A stretch of DNA of 17,505 nucleotides from an uncultured Pseudomonadota bacterium (lineage in GTDB: Bacteria > Pseudomonadota > Gammaproteobacteria > Burkholderiales > Rhodocyclaceae), in the NCBI GenBank assembly GCA_903939665.1, contig CAJAHZ010000068.1, forward strand, positions 1-17,505. The letters run 5' to 3'. Below the pieces are notes generated by a model. It was not told the origin of the DNA, ran no database searches, and saw only the letters and a program-made list of their open reading frames with translations. This document shows, in pieces, positions 1 to 6,747 of the stretch. Both the position numbers and the translations under genes were made by a program. Numbering within the stretch: position 1 is the first letter of the stretch; the number at the start of each line of letters is the position of its first letter.

Positions 1-372
1 GTTGACGCACTTCCCGAGGCCCCGTTTGATGTGATCGTCGGGCAGCTCGCTCTGCACTCTCTACCCTACGCCCAGGCACGCGATACCCTTGACCAGTTGC
101 GGCAGCTATTGAAAATCGGCGGCAAGCTTTATCTTTCGGCTTACGGCGTCCGTTCGACACTGGGTGATTTCTATCCGGACAACGGAAAACTCGTGCAGGA
201 CCGTTTTGCCGAACTGCCCGCGTCGCTGGCGGGTGTTTACGACCTGTACGGACCGATCTGCCTTTATTCCGAACGCGACCTGATTACCTTGCTGTTTGAG
301 GTTGGCGTGCCGGTACTGCAGAGCGCGACCAGTGGGCAAGGCAACGTTCGCGCAATCGCTGTGCGGATCTGA
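1..372 (+). CDS. SAM-dependent methyltransferase, C-terminal part (5' truncated by window edge)
   Basis: The frame is open from base 1 to the TGA at 370-372, so the gene starts upstream and only about 123 residues are visible. The segment FDVIVGQLALHSLPY followed by LLKIGGKLYLSAYG matches the second half of a class I Rossmann methyltransferase. It corresponds to the strand 4 region, then the 'L..GG.l.ls' turn into strand 5. The SAM-binding glycine motif would lie upstream and is not visible. The last third (YDLYGPICLYSERDLITLLFEVG) resembles the end of small methyltransferases in which the final helix and strand cap the fold. The substrate cannot be inferred. It lies 57 bases ahead of a ROK kinase on the same strand, possibly co-transcribed. 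The fold is fairly secure; the function is not. Confidence 0.7.
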   Translation, partial: VDALPEAPFDVIVGQLALHSLPYAQARDTLDQLRQLLKIGGKLYLSAYGVRSTLGDFYPDNGKLVQDRFAELPASLAGVYDLYGPICLYSERDLITLLFEVGVPVLQSATSGQGNVRAIAVRI

Positions 373-429
373 GCAGGGACGTTTCTGCACTCCGCAAGCC
401 ACTGTAGGCCGGAGGACGCCGCGCCGACA

Positions 430-1326
430 CTGCGCCTCGGCGTTGACCTTGGCGGCACAAAGATCGAGATCATCGCGCTCGACGAGAGCGGCAGCGAACT
501 GATCCGGCGTCGTATCCCGACACCGCAGGGCGACTACATGGCGACATTGATGGCGGTTGCCGGTTTGGTCGAATCCACCGAGAATGAATTGAAAAGGCGC
601 GGCAGCGTCGGGCTGGGCATACCGGGAGCCGAATCTGCAGCGACCGGCCGCATCAAGAATGCCAATTCGACATGCCTGATCGACCAGCCGTTGCGCCGCG
701 ATCTGCAGGCGCTGTTGCAGCGCGAGGTACGAATCGCCAACGACGCGAACTGTTTTGCGCTGTCGGAGGCGATTGACGGCGCGGGGCAGGGTGCTGAGGT
801 GGTATTCGGCGTCATCCTCGGCACCGGCGTCGGCGGCGGCATTGTAGTTCGAGAGCAAGTGCTCACTGGCGCCAATCACATCGCTGGCGAATGGGGGCAC
901 AATCCATTGCCGCAGGGCAGAGGAGATTTGCCGCCACCGGCCTGTTACTGCGGTCGCAATGGATGCGTTGAAGCCTGGCTATCCGGGCCGGCGCTCGCAA
1001 GCGATCACCTGCGGCACGGGGGTGATCGCCTGACACCCGAGGAAATTGCTGTGAAAGCCAGCGCGGGTGACGCCGGCTGCGAAGCCACCCTGCAGCGTTA
1101 CGAGATGCGGCTTGCCCGGGCGCTGGCGCAGGTGATCAATATTCTCGATCCGGGAATCATCGTGTTGGGCGGCGGTCTGTCACGGCTTGAGCGTCTTTAC
1201 ACGAATGTTCCTGATCTATGGACTGCCCACATTTTCTCGGATCGGGTGGTGACACGCCTATTGCCACCCCGGCACGGCGATTCATCCGGTGTACGTGGCG
1301 CGGCCTGGCTTTGGAACGGAGGCTAG
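430..1326 (+). CDS. ROK-family sugar kinase (fructokinase/Mak-like), no standard start codon
   Basis: Predicted cytoplasmic ATP-dependent hexose kinase. The phosphate-binding motif LGVDLGGTKIE is encoded at about 436-468, so the protein must begin near 421-430 and not at the first in-frame ATG (538), which would delete it. Numbering from CTG 430 (298 residues; E. coli Mak has about 300), the catalytic Asp is D105 in ANDANCFALSEA. The ATP-site glycines are in GVILGTGVGGG. The ROK zinc site is H157 (GEWGHNPLP) with C172, C174 and C179 (CYCGRNGC). GEWGHNPLP favours the Mak/fructokinase side of the family over NagK, but the sugar is not certain. GGAGGA at 411-416 is a good ribosome site, best spaced for position 421, which reads GCG. 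No ATG, GTG or TTG lies in frame between the upstream TGA (372) and 538. Either CTG 430 is used or there is a start-codon mutation or base error. The stop is 1 base before the MOSC gene. Confidence 0.85.
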   Translation: MRLGVDLGGTKIEIIALDESGSELIRRRIPTPQGDYMATLMAVAGLVESTENELKRRGSVGLGIPGAESAATGRIKNANSTCLIDQPLRRDLQALLQREVRIANDANCFALSEAIDGAGQGAEVVFGVILGTGVGGGIVVREQVLTGANHIAGEWGHNPLPQGRGDLPPPACYCGRNGCVEAWLSGPALASDHLRHGGDRLTPEEIAVKASAGDAGCEATLQRYEMRLARALAQVINILDPGIIVLGGGLSRLERLYTNVPDLWTAHIFSDRVVTRLLPPRHGDSSGVRGAAWLWNGG

Positions 1327-1327
1327 C

Positions 1328-2029
1328 ATGACAAAGGCACAACTATTTATTGGTGGCTTGACGCGACTCGACGACGAGGGACAATCGACCGGCATCTATA
1401 AACAAGCGGTCAAGGGATCGATCATGCTCCACAGCGAAGGTTTCGCCGGCGATGTGCAGGCTGACCGGCGCGTTCATGGCGGGCCGGAAAAGGCCGTTCA
1501 TCACTATGCGGCCGAAAACTACCGCCTGCTCGCCGAACGCTTCGCCGCAGCCGCCGGGCAGCTGACGGCAGGCAGCATCGGCGAGAATGTTTCAACAATT
1601 GGCTGGAACGAAAACAATGTCTTTATCGGCGACATCTTTCGCCTCGGTGATGCGACGCTTCAGGTCAGCCAGCCGCGCAGTCCGTGCTGGAAGATCGATT
1701 ATCGTTATGGCTGCGATGGCATGGCGCGCTTTGTTGCAGAAAGCGGGCTGACGGGCTGGTATTACCGCGTTTTGAAAACAGGAATGGTGGCCAGCGGTGC
1801 GCGCTTTGAACTGTCTGACCGGCTAGCTGGCGCCGTTTCGCTCACCCGTCTCTGGCAGCGCTGGCAGGAGCACCGCCCGGCGCCCGATGAACTCGTACAA
1901 CTCGCCGAAGCCCCCGGTTTGACGCCGGGCTGGCAAAAGAAGCTAATCGACCGCGCGGATTGGCTGCGGAAGAACTCTACTTCGCAAGTCTTGCCTTCTG
2001 CATTTCACGTGAAACCAAACCGGCCTTAG
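1328..2029 (+). CDS. MOSC-domain protein, YiiM-like
   Basis: The predicted 233-residue protein has a MOSC (molybdenum cofactor sulfurase C-terminal) fold. Visible landmarks are VQADRRVHGGPEKAVHHYAAENY near residues 40-60, the GSIGENVST segment, and QPRSPCWK with the conserved cysteine at C120, the proposed sulfur or Moco ligand. Family knowledge: E. coli YiiM is a molybdenum-dependent enzyme that reduces N-hydroxylated base analogues such as 6-N-hydroxylaminopurine. A similar detoxifying role is inferred, not shown. The start is ATG 1328 because GGAGG at 1318-1322 sits 5 bases ahead. An upstream in-frame ATG (1289) lies inside the ROK gene and adds only nonconserved residues. The 1-base gap to the ROK stop indicates an operon. 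The tail after residue 180 is the usual short helical C-terminal extension. Confidence 0.85.
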   Translation: MTKAQLFIGGLTRLDDEGQSTGIYKQAVKGSIMLHSEGFAGDVQADRRVHGGPEKAVHHYAAENYRLLAERFAAAAGQLTAGSIGENVSTIGWNENNVFIGDIFRLGDATLQVSQPRSPCWKIDYRYGCDGMARFVAESGLTGWYYRVLKTGMVASGARFELSDRLAGAVSLTRLWQRWQEHRPAPDELVQLAEAPGLTPGWQKKLIDRADWLRKNSTSQVLPSAFHVKPNRP

Positions 2030-2045
2030 TGCATCCTACATCGCT

Positions 2046-3248
2046 ATGCTCTGGATCAAACTCTTCCTGCCATTTGCCGGGGCCTACTTCCTCTCCTACC
2101 TTTACCGGACGGCAAACGCAGTCATCGGCCCGGTGCTGGCCGATGAGCTGTCGCTTGGCGCAGGCAGCCTGGGGCTGCTGACGAGCGCTTATTTTCTGGG
2201 CTTTGCCGTCGCCCAGCTGCCTCTGGGCATGCTGCTTGACCGTTTTGGCGCGCGCCGCGTTGAGTCCGCCCTGCTGCTGATCGCCGCTGCGGGTGCCGCA
2301 GTTTTTGCACTCGGCCACAGCATTGGTGATCTGGCGATCGGGCGCGGCCTGATCGGGCTCGGCGTTTCAGCCTGCCTGATGGCGGCCTTCAAGGCTTTTT
2401 CCTTATGGTTCGCTGCCGAGCGGCAGGCATCGCTGACCGGCTGGATCATGACTGCCGGCGGCCTCGGTGCTTTGGCCGCTACGGCGCCTTTGGAAGCTCT
2501 TCTGCAGGTGGCTGGCTGGCGGGAGATATTTTTCGGGCTGGCGGGCCTGACGCTGGCGGTTGCCGTCTGGCTGTTTTCCAGCGTTCCAGAAAAGAGCGGC
2601 GGCGCAAGACCGGATGGACTGGCAACGCAATGGGCCGGCGTCAAAGAGGTTTTTTCCAGCGCGCACTTCTGGCGCTTTGCGCCACTCGGGCTGACGATAA
2701 CCGGGGGCTTCATGGCGGTTCAGAGCCTGTGGTCGATTTCGTGGCTGATGCAGGTCAATGGTTATACACGCACGGTTGCCGCCGACCATATGGCTGGGAT
2801 GAGCGTCGCAATGCTCATCTCCTACGTCCTGATCGGCTTGCTGGCAACCGGGCTGGCGAGGCGCGGCATCAAGCCGGTCACTCTGCTCGGCGGCGCACTC
2901 GGGCTGTCTTTGCTGACACTGGGATTGATCGCGACACAGGCTCTGGGGCAGACCTATCTTCTGTGGGTTGCCTACGGAACATTTTCAAGCTTTGGCACGC
3001 TGGCGTATTCGCAAGCTGCCGCTGGCTTTCCCGTTGCCCTGTCCGGGCGCGCCAATACCGCCTTCAACCTAATGGTTTTTCTCGGCGCTTTCGGTGTGCA
3101 ATGGAGTCTGGGGCTGCTCATTGAACTGATGCAGGTGCAGTTTGGGCAAAGCGTTGCGATGGCCTACCGCAGCGCGATTCTGGCGCTGCTCGGGGTGCAG
3201 GCGGCGGCGTACGTCTGGTTCTACGTCGCCGGACGCCGCCCCCGCTGA
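2046..3248 (+). CDS. Major facilitator superfamily (MFS) transporter
   Basis: A 400-residue inner-membrane protein with about 12 hydrophobic segments, the normal MFS size. The first helix carries FAGAYFLSYLYRTANAVIGP. The loop between helices 2 and 3 has the MFS signature A, LGMLLDRFGARRVE. A second, weaker repeat follows the central loop (SSVPEKSGGARPDGLATQW, about residues 180-200), where two six-helix halves join. The N-terminal 'YRTANAVIGP.LADELSL' pattern resembles nitrate/nitrite-porter-like or general organic-solute MFS proteins, but the substrate is unknown. The ATG at 2046 has no strong ribosome site. It starts 16 bases after the MOSC stop, so coupled expression with that gene is likely. 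The gene ends 14 bases before the convergent EF-hand-like gene. Confidence 0.88.
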   Translation: MLWIKLFLPFAGAYFLSYLYRTANAVIGPVLADELSLGAGSLGLLTSAYFLGFAVAQLPLGMLLDRFGARRVESALLLIAAAGAAVFALGHSIGDLAIGRGLIGLGVSACLMAAFKAFSLWFAAERQASLTGWIMTAGGLGALAATAPLEALLQVAGWREIFFGLAGLTLAVAVWLFSSVPEKSGGARPDGLATQWAGVKEVFSSAHFWRFAPLGLTITGGFMAVQSLWSISWLMQVNGYTRTVAADHMAGMSVAMLISYVLIGLLATGLARRGIKPVTLLGGALGLSLLTLGLIATQALGQTYLLWVAYGTFSSFGTLAYSQAAAGFPVALSGRANTAFNLMVFLGAFGVQWSLGLLIELMQVQFGQSVAMAYRSAILALLGVQAAAYVWFYVAGRRPR

Positions 3249-3262
3249 CTGCTTCGGGCAGC

Positions 3263-4240
3263 TTATACCGCCAGATCAATCTGCTGCACGCTGCCGGCAG
3301 CGCCGTTTTCACGAAGGTACATGCCGCTGGCGCGTACCTGCCCCTGCAAACGGTTGTCGTCGTCCTTCAGCGAAAATGGCGTTTGCGCCGAACCGAGGTA
3401 GAGCGCGCCAACGCCCTTGTCCTTGAGGCTGACCAGCCCCTCCTTGCCATCGCCGACCGGCGACCAGACGCTGAGCGCGGCGAAGGCCGGGTCGGCCTCG
3501 TCAAGCCAGTGGTTGCCATCACTGTCGAGCGTCGCCAGATCGGCAAAGCCGTCGCCACTCCGCGCGCCAAACAATTCACTGCCGTCATTGATTCGACCGT
3601 CGCCATTGCGGTCTATGCTCAGGAAGCCGCGGCTTCCGCTCAGACCATGGATCGCCTCGGTTTTTCCGTCGCTGTCGAGGTCAAATTGAAATCGCACACT
3701 GCTCAATTCGGCGGCGCTGCCGTCAAAATTGATCACCAGCGGATCGCGCATCACGACCTTGCCGCTCTCGACCTGCTTGCGTTCGCACTGGAAATCGCGA
3801 CACATCGCCAGATCAAGCTTGAAGTCGATAGCCCGGCCGTCGGTCGTGCGCACCTGGCCGCTTGCCGAAAACTCGCTCCGCTCGGATTCATGAATGCTTT
3901 CAGTCGTGGTGGTTTCCCAGGCGAACTCCCGGCCTCGCGGCGCTCGCTCTGTTGCCTGACCGGTCGGCTCGGCGGTCGGCGCTTCGGCAATTTTGCTTAC
4001 ATCCGTCAACTTTGCGCTGTGCTGGCCGGATATCAGGGCCAGCATTTCTGCGATCAGTTGCTCAAGCATCAGGCGCACCTTGTCTTTCCTTTCCGTCGCA
4101 GAGGGCGGTGCGACTTCCTGCACTTCGGAGACCCCGTCAAGAATGCTGCGAAAGGAACATTGGGTGCTGATTTCCGTCGTGGACTCGCTCTCGAAATGGC
4201 TGCGCCCACCGAGAACCACGTTTGACTCCTCGATTTTCAT
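3263..4240 (-). CDS. Hypothetical protein with three EF-hand-type calcium-binding loops, sigma-54-driven
   Basis: A 325-residue protein of unknown function. The first about 160 residues are polar and low in complexity, rich in Ser, Thr and Glu, with one hydrophobic helix (VRLMLEQLIAEMLALI); there is no classical signal peptide. The C-terminal half has RDPLVINFDG and then three calcium-loop motifs: DLDSDGKTE from D187, DRNGDGRINDGSELFG from D210, and DSDGNHWLDEAD from D239. This DPLV..DG / FDLDSDG / DRNGDGxIxxGSELFG / LDxDGN order recalls the C-terminal calcium-binding modules of large RTX and haemolysin-type surface proteins, here as a stand-alone protein. The start at 4240 is chosen because GAGGAG sits 6 bases upstream. 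A sigma-54 promoter at 4277-4291 also predicts a transcript start near 4265, so a longer start at 4270 would not be transcribed. The localisation and partner are unknown. Confidence 0.75.
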   Translation of the reverse strand: MKIEESNVVLGGRSHFESESTTEISTQCSFRSILDGVSEVQEVAPPSATERKDKVRLMLEQLIAEMLALISGQHSAKLTDVSKIAEAPTAEPTGQATERAPRGREFAWETTTTESIHESERSEFSASGQVRTTDGRAIDFKLDLAMCRDFQCERKQVESGKVVMRDPLVINFDGSAAELSSVRFQFDLDSDGKTEAIHGLSGSRGFLSIDRNGDGRINDGSELFGARSGDGFADLATLDSDGNHWLDEADPAFAALSVWSPVGDGKEGLVSLKDKGVGALYLGSAQTPFSLKDDDNRLQGQVRASGMYLRENGAAGSVQQIDLAV

Positions 4241-4276
4241 TTTCGACTCCTCACTTGTTAAGGGAAACAAGCTGTC

Positions 4277-4291
4277 GCAAGGCGCGTGCCA
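4277..4291 (-). promoter_or_regulatory. Sigma-54 (RpoN) -24/-12 promoter for the EF-hand-like gene
   Basis: Read on the minus strand this is TGGCACG (4291-4285), four bases CGCC, then TTGC (4280-4277). It matches the RpoN consensus TGGCACG-N4-TTGC at every core position, with the required 10 bases between the invariant GG and GC. The predicted transcript start is near 4265, leaving a 25-base leader that holds GAGGAG and then ATG 4240. Sigma-54 promoters need a AAA+ activator bound upstream. Two candidate sites lie in the 4320-4370 interval. Confidence 0.8.
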
Positions 4292-4319
4292 AGATTAAGA
4301 GCTGCTAATAATCAATGGC

Positions 4320-4339
4320 TTATGCAAACAGAGGCATAA
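4320..4339. promoter_or_regulatory. Inverted repeat TTATGC-N8-GCATAA, candidate regulator site
   Basis: Perfect 6-base arms (4320-4325 and 4334-4339) are separated by 8 bases, a shape typical of a dimeric regulator site. Its centre is about 65 bases upstream of the transcript start predicted from the sigma-54 promoter. This is nearer than the usual 80-150 for an enhancer-binding protein, so it could also serve a repressor or another activator. It is structural evidence only. Confidence 0.35.
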
Positions 4340-4343
4340 TCAC

Positions 4344-4370
4344 CCGGCAAAACCAGCCGGCAAGCCGGCA
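4344..4370. repeat. Triple CCGGCA repeat with a GCCGGC-AA-GCCGGC palindrome; weak priA terminator or upstream activator site
   Basis: CCGGCA occurs at 4344-4349, 4357-4362 and 4365-4370. GCCGGC at 4356-4361 and 4364-4369 can pair in a tight hairpin. On the minus strand the hairpin lies about 16 bases after the priA stop and is followed shortly by TTTT (4352-4349), so it may be a weak intrinsic terminator. It also lies about 80-105 bases upstream of the predicted sigma-54 transcript start, the usual place for enhancer-binding sites. The two readings cannot be separated from sequence alone. Confidence 0.3.
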
Positions 4371-4385
4371 AGGCCGAAGTCGGAA

Positions 4386-6395
4386 TCAAAATTCAAGCGG
4401 GTCGACTTCCAGATGCCAGCGCAGGCGCGAGGGTGCCTTGATGGCGTCAACAAAGCGGAGCCACTCCGTCAGAAAGGACTGCAAGGCACGCCGCGAAGGC
4501 GATTCGACAAGCAACTGTCCCCGCTCAAAATTGGCGCGTCGCGCCAGACGCATTGGCACCGGGTCGTACAGCATCACGTCCTGATGCGTTTCGGCCTGCG
4601 GCCAGGCGCGGGCGGCCGCGAGAAAAGCCAGTGCCTCGGCCATCTTTGGCGCCTCGGCGCGCAGCATGGCCTGATAGGCGTAGGGCGGAAAACCCGCCTG
4701 CTCACGCTCCTTGAGTTGCGCCGCGGCAAAAGCCGGATAGTCGTGACGGACCAGCGCAGCGTACAAGGGATGCTCGGGAAATTGCGTCTGGATCAGCACT
4801 TCGCCCGCCAAATCCGCACGTCCGGCACGACCGGCAACCTGCATCAACTGTGCAAAAAGCCTTTCAGCCGCGCGCCAGTCAGCGGCGAACAACGCGGCGT
4901 CGGGGCCGATCGCGCCAACCAGGGTCAATTTCGGAAAGTCGTGGCCCTTGGCAAGCATCTGGGTTCCGACGAGGATGTCGGCTTCGCCGGCGTGAATTTT
5001 TTCTACCATCGCCTCCCACTGCTTGCGACTTTTCGCTGAATCGCGATCGACGCGCAGAATCCGCGCCTGCGGAAAACGCGCCGCCAGCACTTCTTCGAGG
5101 CGCTGGGTGCCGCGCCCGAAGGGGTGAATGTCCTGATTGCCGCAGGTCGGGCAATTTTTTGGCACGCGGCTTTCGAAGCCGCAATGGTGACAACGCAGGC
5201 GACCATCCGCCAGATGCAGCACAAGGTTGGCGGCACAACGCGTGCAGCGCGAGATCCAGCCGCAAGCGGCGCAAGCGAGCACCGGCGCGTAGCCGCGCCG
5301 ATTGAGAAAGACCAGGCTTTGCTCACCGCGCGCCAGGCGTTTTTCAATCGCCATCAGCAAGGCGCCGGAAAGCCCGTCCTGGAGTTTCTCCAGACGCGTA
5401 TCGATACGCTGGACAGTAGGCAGGCGGGCGTTTTCAACCGCCCGCTGGTACAGGGTCAACAGGGTGTAACGGCCTCGCGTGCGGCTATCCGTGGCATTTG
5501 CCCAGCTTTCCAGCGAAGGCGTGGCCGAACCGAGAACAATCTGAATGCCCCGCTCACGCGCACGGAAGACGGCAACATCGCGTGCCGAATAGCGCATACC
5601 GTCCTGCTGCTTGAACGACGGGTCGTGCTCCTCGTCGACGACAATCAAGCCGAGTTCAGGCAAGGGCGTAAACACGGCCAAGCGGGTGCCGAGAATGATT
5701 CGCGCCCGCCCTTCGAGCGCGGCGCGCCAGTTGCGGCTACGCGCCGCCTCGGTCAACTCGCTGTGCAGGCTGACCAGCCCGGCGTCGGGGAAACGCGCAG
5801 CGACCCGCTTTTCAAGCTGCGGCGTCAGATTGATTTCAGGAACCAGCAACAACGCCTGCTGGCCGGCGGCGAGGGCGCGCGCTATCAGCCGCAGATAGAC
5901 TTCGGTTTTGCCGCTACCCGTCACACCATGCAACAGGTACGCATTGAAACCCGGCGCGGCGCCGGTTATGGCAGCCAGGGCCACGCGCTGCTCGTCGGTC
6001 AGTTCAGGCGCTTCCTGGACGGGAGGCGACTTTACCGCGCGCTGGCTGGTTCTCGCCTTGGGCGGGTCAATGCGGCGCAGCCCGGCTGGCAAAGTGGACA
6101 ACATCACTTCGCCGAGTGGCGCCTGGTAATAGGCGGCGCAGAACTCGGTCAACCGGAACCAGTCATCCGGCAGCGCCGGCAAATCACGCAGAATTTCCTC
6201 AAGCACCTTGAGTTGCGCAAGCGGGTGGTCGCTACTTGACGGCAGATCGACAATGACGCCGATTTTCGAACGCCGACCGAATGGAACGCGTACCCGACGA
6301 CCGATGTCGGTGGTCGATAGCGCCTCGCCCACGGGGACGAGATAATCAAAAAAACGATGAAGAGGAACGTCGAGCGCGACGCGGGCGATTTGCAT
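4386..6395 (-). CDS. priA: Primosomal replication-restart helicase PriA
   Basis: A 3'-to-5' DNA helicase that recognises stalled forks and reloads the replisome away from the origin. At 669 residues it is somewhat shorter than E. coli PriA (732) but carries all the main parts. These are the N-terminal 3'-DNA-binding domain (MQIARVALDVPLHRFFDY onward), Walker A GVTGSGKT with K163, the Walker B/DEEH box at residues 254-257 (VVDEEHDPSF), and an eight-cysteine zinc region from C375 to C418 (CAACG..CTRC..CHHC..CPTC). The second RecA half ends with VGTQMLAKGHDFP and MQVAGRAGRA. ATG 6395 is preferred; a GTG directly before it would add one residue. The gene is transcribed alone between two regulatory spacers. 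Identification is secure. Confidence 0.97.
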   Translation of the reverse strand: MQIARVALDVPLHRFFDYLVPVGEALSTTDIGRRVRVPFGRRSKIGVIVDLPSSSDHPLAQLKVLEEILRDLPALPDDWFRLTEFCAAYYQAPLGEVMLSTLPAGLRRIDPPKARTSQRAVKSPPVQEAPELTDEQRVALAAITGAAPGFNAYLLHGVTGSGKTEVYLRLIARALAAGQQALLLVPEINLTPQLEKRVAARFPDAGLVSLHSELTEAARSRNWRAALEGRARIILGTRLAVFTPLPELGLIVVDEEHDPSFKQQDGMRYSARDVAVFRARERGIQIVLGSATPSLESWANATDSRTRGRYTLLTLYQRAVENARLPTVQRIDTRLEKLQDGLSGALLMAIEKRLARGEQSLVFLNRRGYAPVLACAACGWISRCTRCAANLVLHLADGRLRCHHCGFESRVPKNCPTCGNQDIHPFGRGTQRLEEVLAARFPQARILRVDRDSAKSRKQWEAMVEKIHAGEADILVGTQMLAKGHDFPKLTLVGAIGPDAALFAADWRAAERLFAQLMQVAGRAGRADLAGEVLIQTQFPEHPLYAALVRHDYPAFAAAQLKEREQAGFPPYAYQAMLRAEAPKMAEALAFLAAARAWPQAETHQDVMLYDPVPMRLARRANFERGQLLVESPSRRALQSFLTEWLRFVDAIKAPSRLRWHLEVDPLEF

Positions 6396-6527
6396 CACGG
6401 ACTGCCTATGACGTTCGATATAGAGAGAGTCAGAACGCTACGACTGACGCGGTCTCACTTAGATAGCAAAGCTCGCGCCGGTTCTTGAAAAACAGCGTAA
6501 CTCATTCACTTATCGATGCTTTTCAGG

Positions 6528-6562
6528 TTGTTCACAATTTCTGTGGATAAGTCTGTGGATGA
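6528..6562. other. Cluster of DnaA-box-like sites in the hemE-priA spacer
   Basis: Three DnaA-type 9-mers lie within 35 bases. TTGTTCACA at 6528-6536 (plus) differs at one position from TTATNCACA. TGTGGATAA at 6542-6550 is a perfect TTATCCACA box on the minus strand. TGTGGATGA at 6554-6562 has one mismatch on the minus strand. The two minus-strand boxes are 12 bases apart. A tract of about 30% G+C follows at 6601-6700. This could be a replication-origin element, a DnaA-titration site, or DnaA control of priA. The boxes are seen; the role is inferred. Confidence 0.5.
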
Positions 6563-6600
6563 ATCACGAAAGAACTCGCCAAGTGCCGCCCCTGCAAGGC

Positions 6601-6700
6601 TTTTTTACACTTTGCTGCAAAATAGAGCAATCAACTATCCCATAAAAATCAATAGGTTAAATCTACACCTATGATTTATTGGAAGATTACTACCGTTTTG
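6601..6700. other. AT-rich tract (about 30% G+C) beside the DnaA boxes
   Basis: Hand counting gives about 30 G/C in these 100 bases, against clearly G+C-rich neighbouring genes. It opens with a T6 run, contains CATAAAAATCAATA-type stretches, and has no credible gene. Its position next to three DnaA-type boxes is what an unwinding element looks like. A plain promoter or terminator spacer is the alternative. With 6528-6562 and the hairpin at 6715-6741 it accounts for most of the gene-free interval 6396-6747. The remainder (6396-6527) is the priA upstream region, in which I see no convincing promoter. Confidence 0.4.
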
Positions 6701-6714
6701 CGACAAGGCATCAA

Positions 6715-6741
6715 ACTCTGTTGATAAGTCAACAGGGGAGT
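6715..6741. repeat. Inverted repeat at the 3' end of hemE
   Basis: CTGTTGA (6718-6724), loop TAAG, TCAACAG (6729-6735) gives a perfect 7-base stem. Outer ACTC (6715-6718) can alternatively pair with GAGT (6738-6741) across a small bulge. It starts 7 bases after the hemE stop on the minus strand. No U-run follows on that strand, so it is more likely a transcript-end or processing hairpin than a strong intrinsic terminator. It could also be a protein-binding palindrome within the spacer. Confidence 0.4.
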
Positions 6742-6747
6742 CAAAAT

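Noticed and set aside
2993..3003. TGGCACG on the plus strand, possible sigma-54 -24 element
   Set aside because: The base run four positions later is CGTA, not TTGC, and it lies within the MFS coding sequence.
3249..3261. CTGC-TTCGG-GCAG hairpin between the convergent MFS and EF-hand-like genes
   Set aside because: The stem is only 4 bases and has no adjacent U-run. It may help termination, but the evidence is too weak to list as a terminator.
3383..4225. Plus-strand open frame of 280 codons opposite the EF-hand-like gene
   Set aside because: The minus-strand frame has repeated DxDxDG loops, a ribosome site and a sigma-54 promoter. The plus-strand frame shows no recognisable domain and no ribosome site.
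5160..5174. TGGCACG-N4-TTTC on the plus strand
   Set aside because: The invariant GC of the -12 element is missing, it is antisense inside priA, and no plus-strand gene follows.
5124..6239. Long plus-strand open frame (371 codons) opposite priA
   Set aside because: It is antisense to a clearly conserved PriA with all helicase motifs. The predicted protein is low-quality and Arg/Gln-rich, as expected from the reverse frame of G+C-rich coding DNA.
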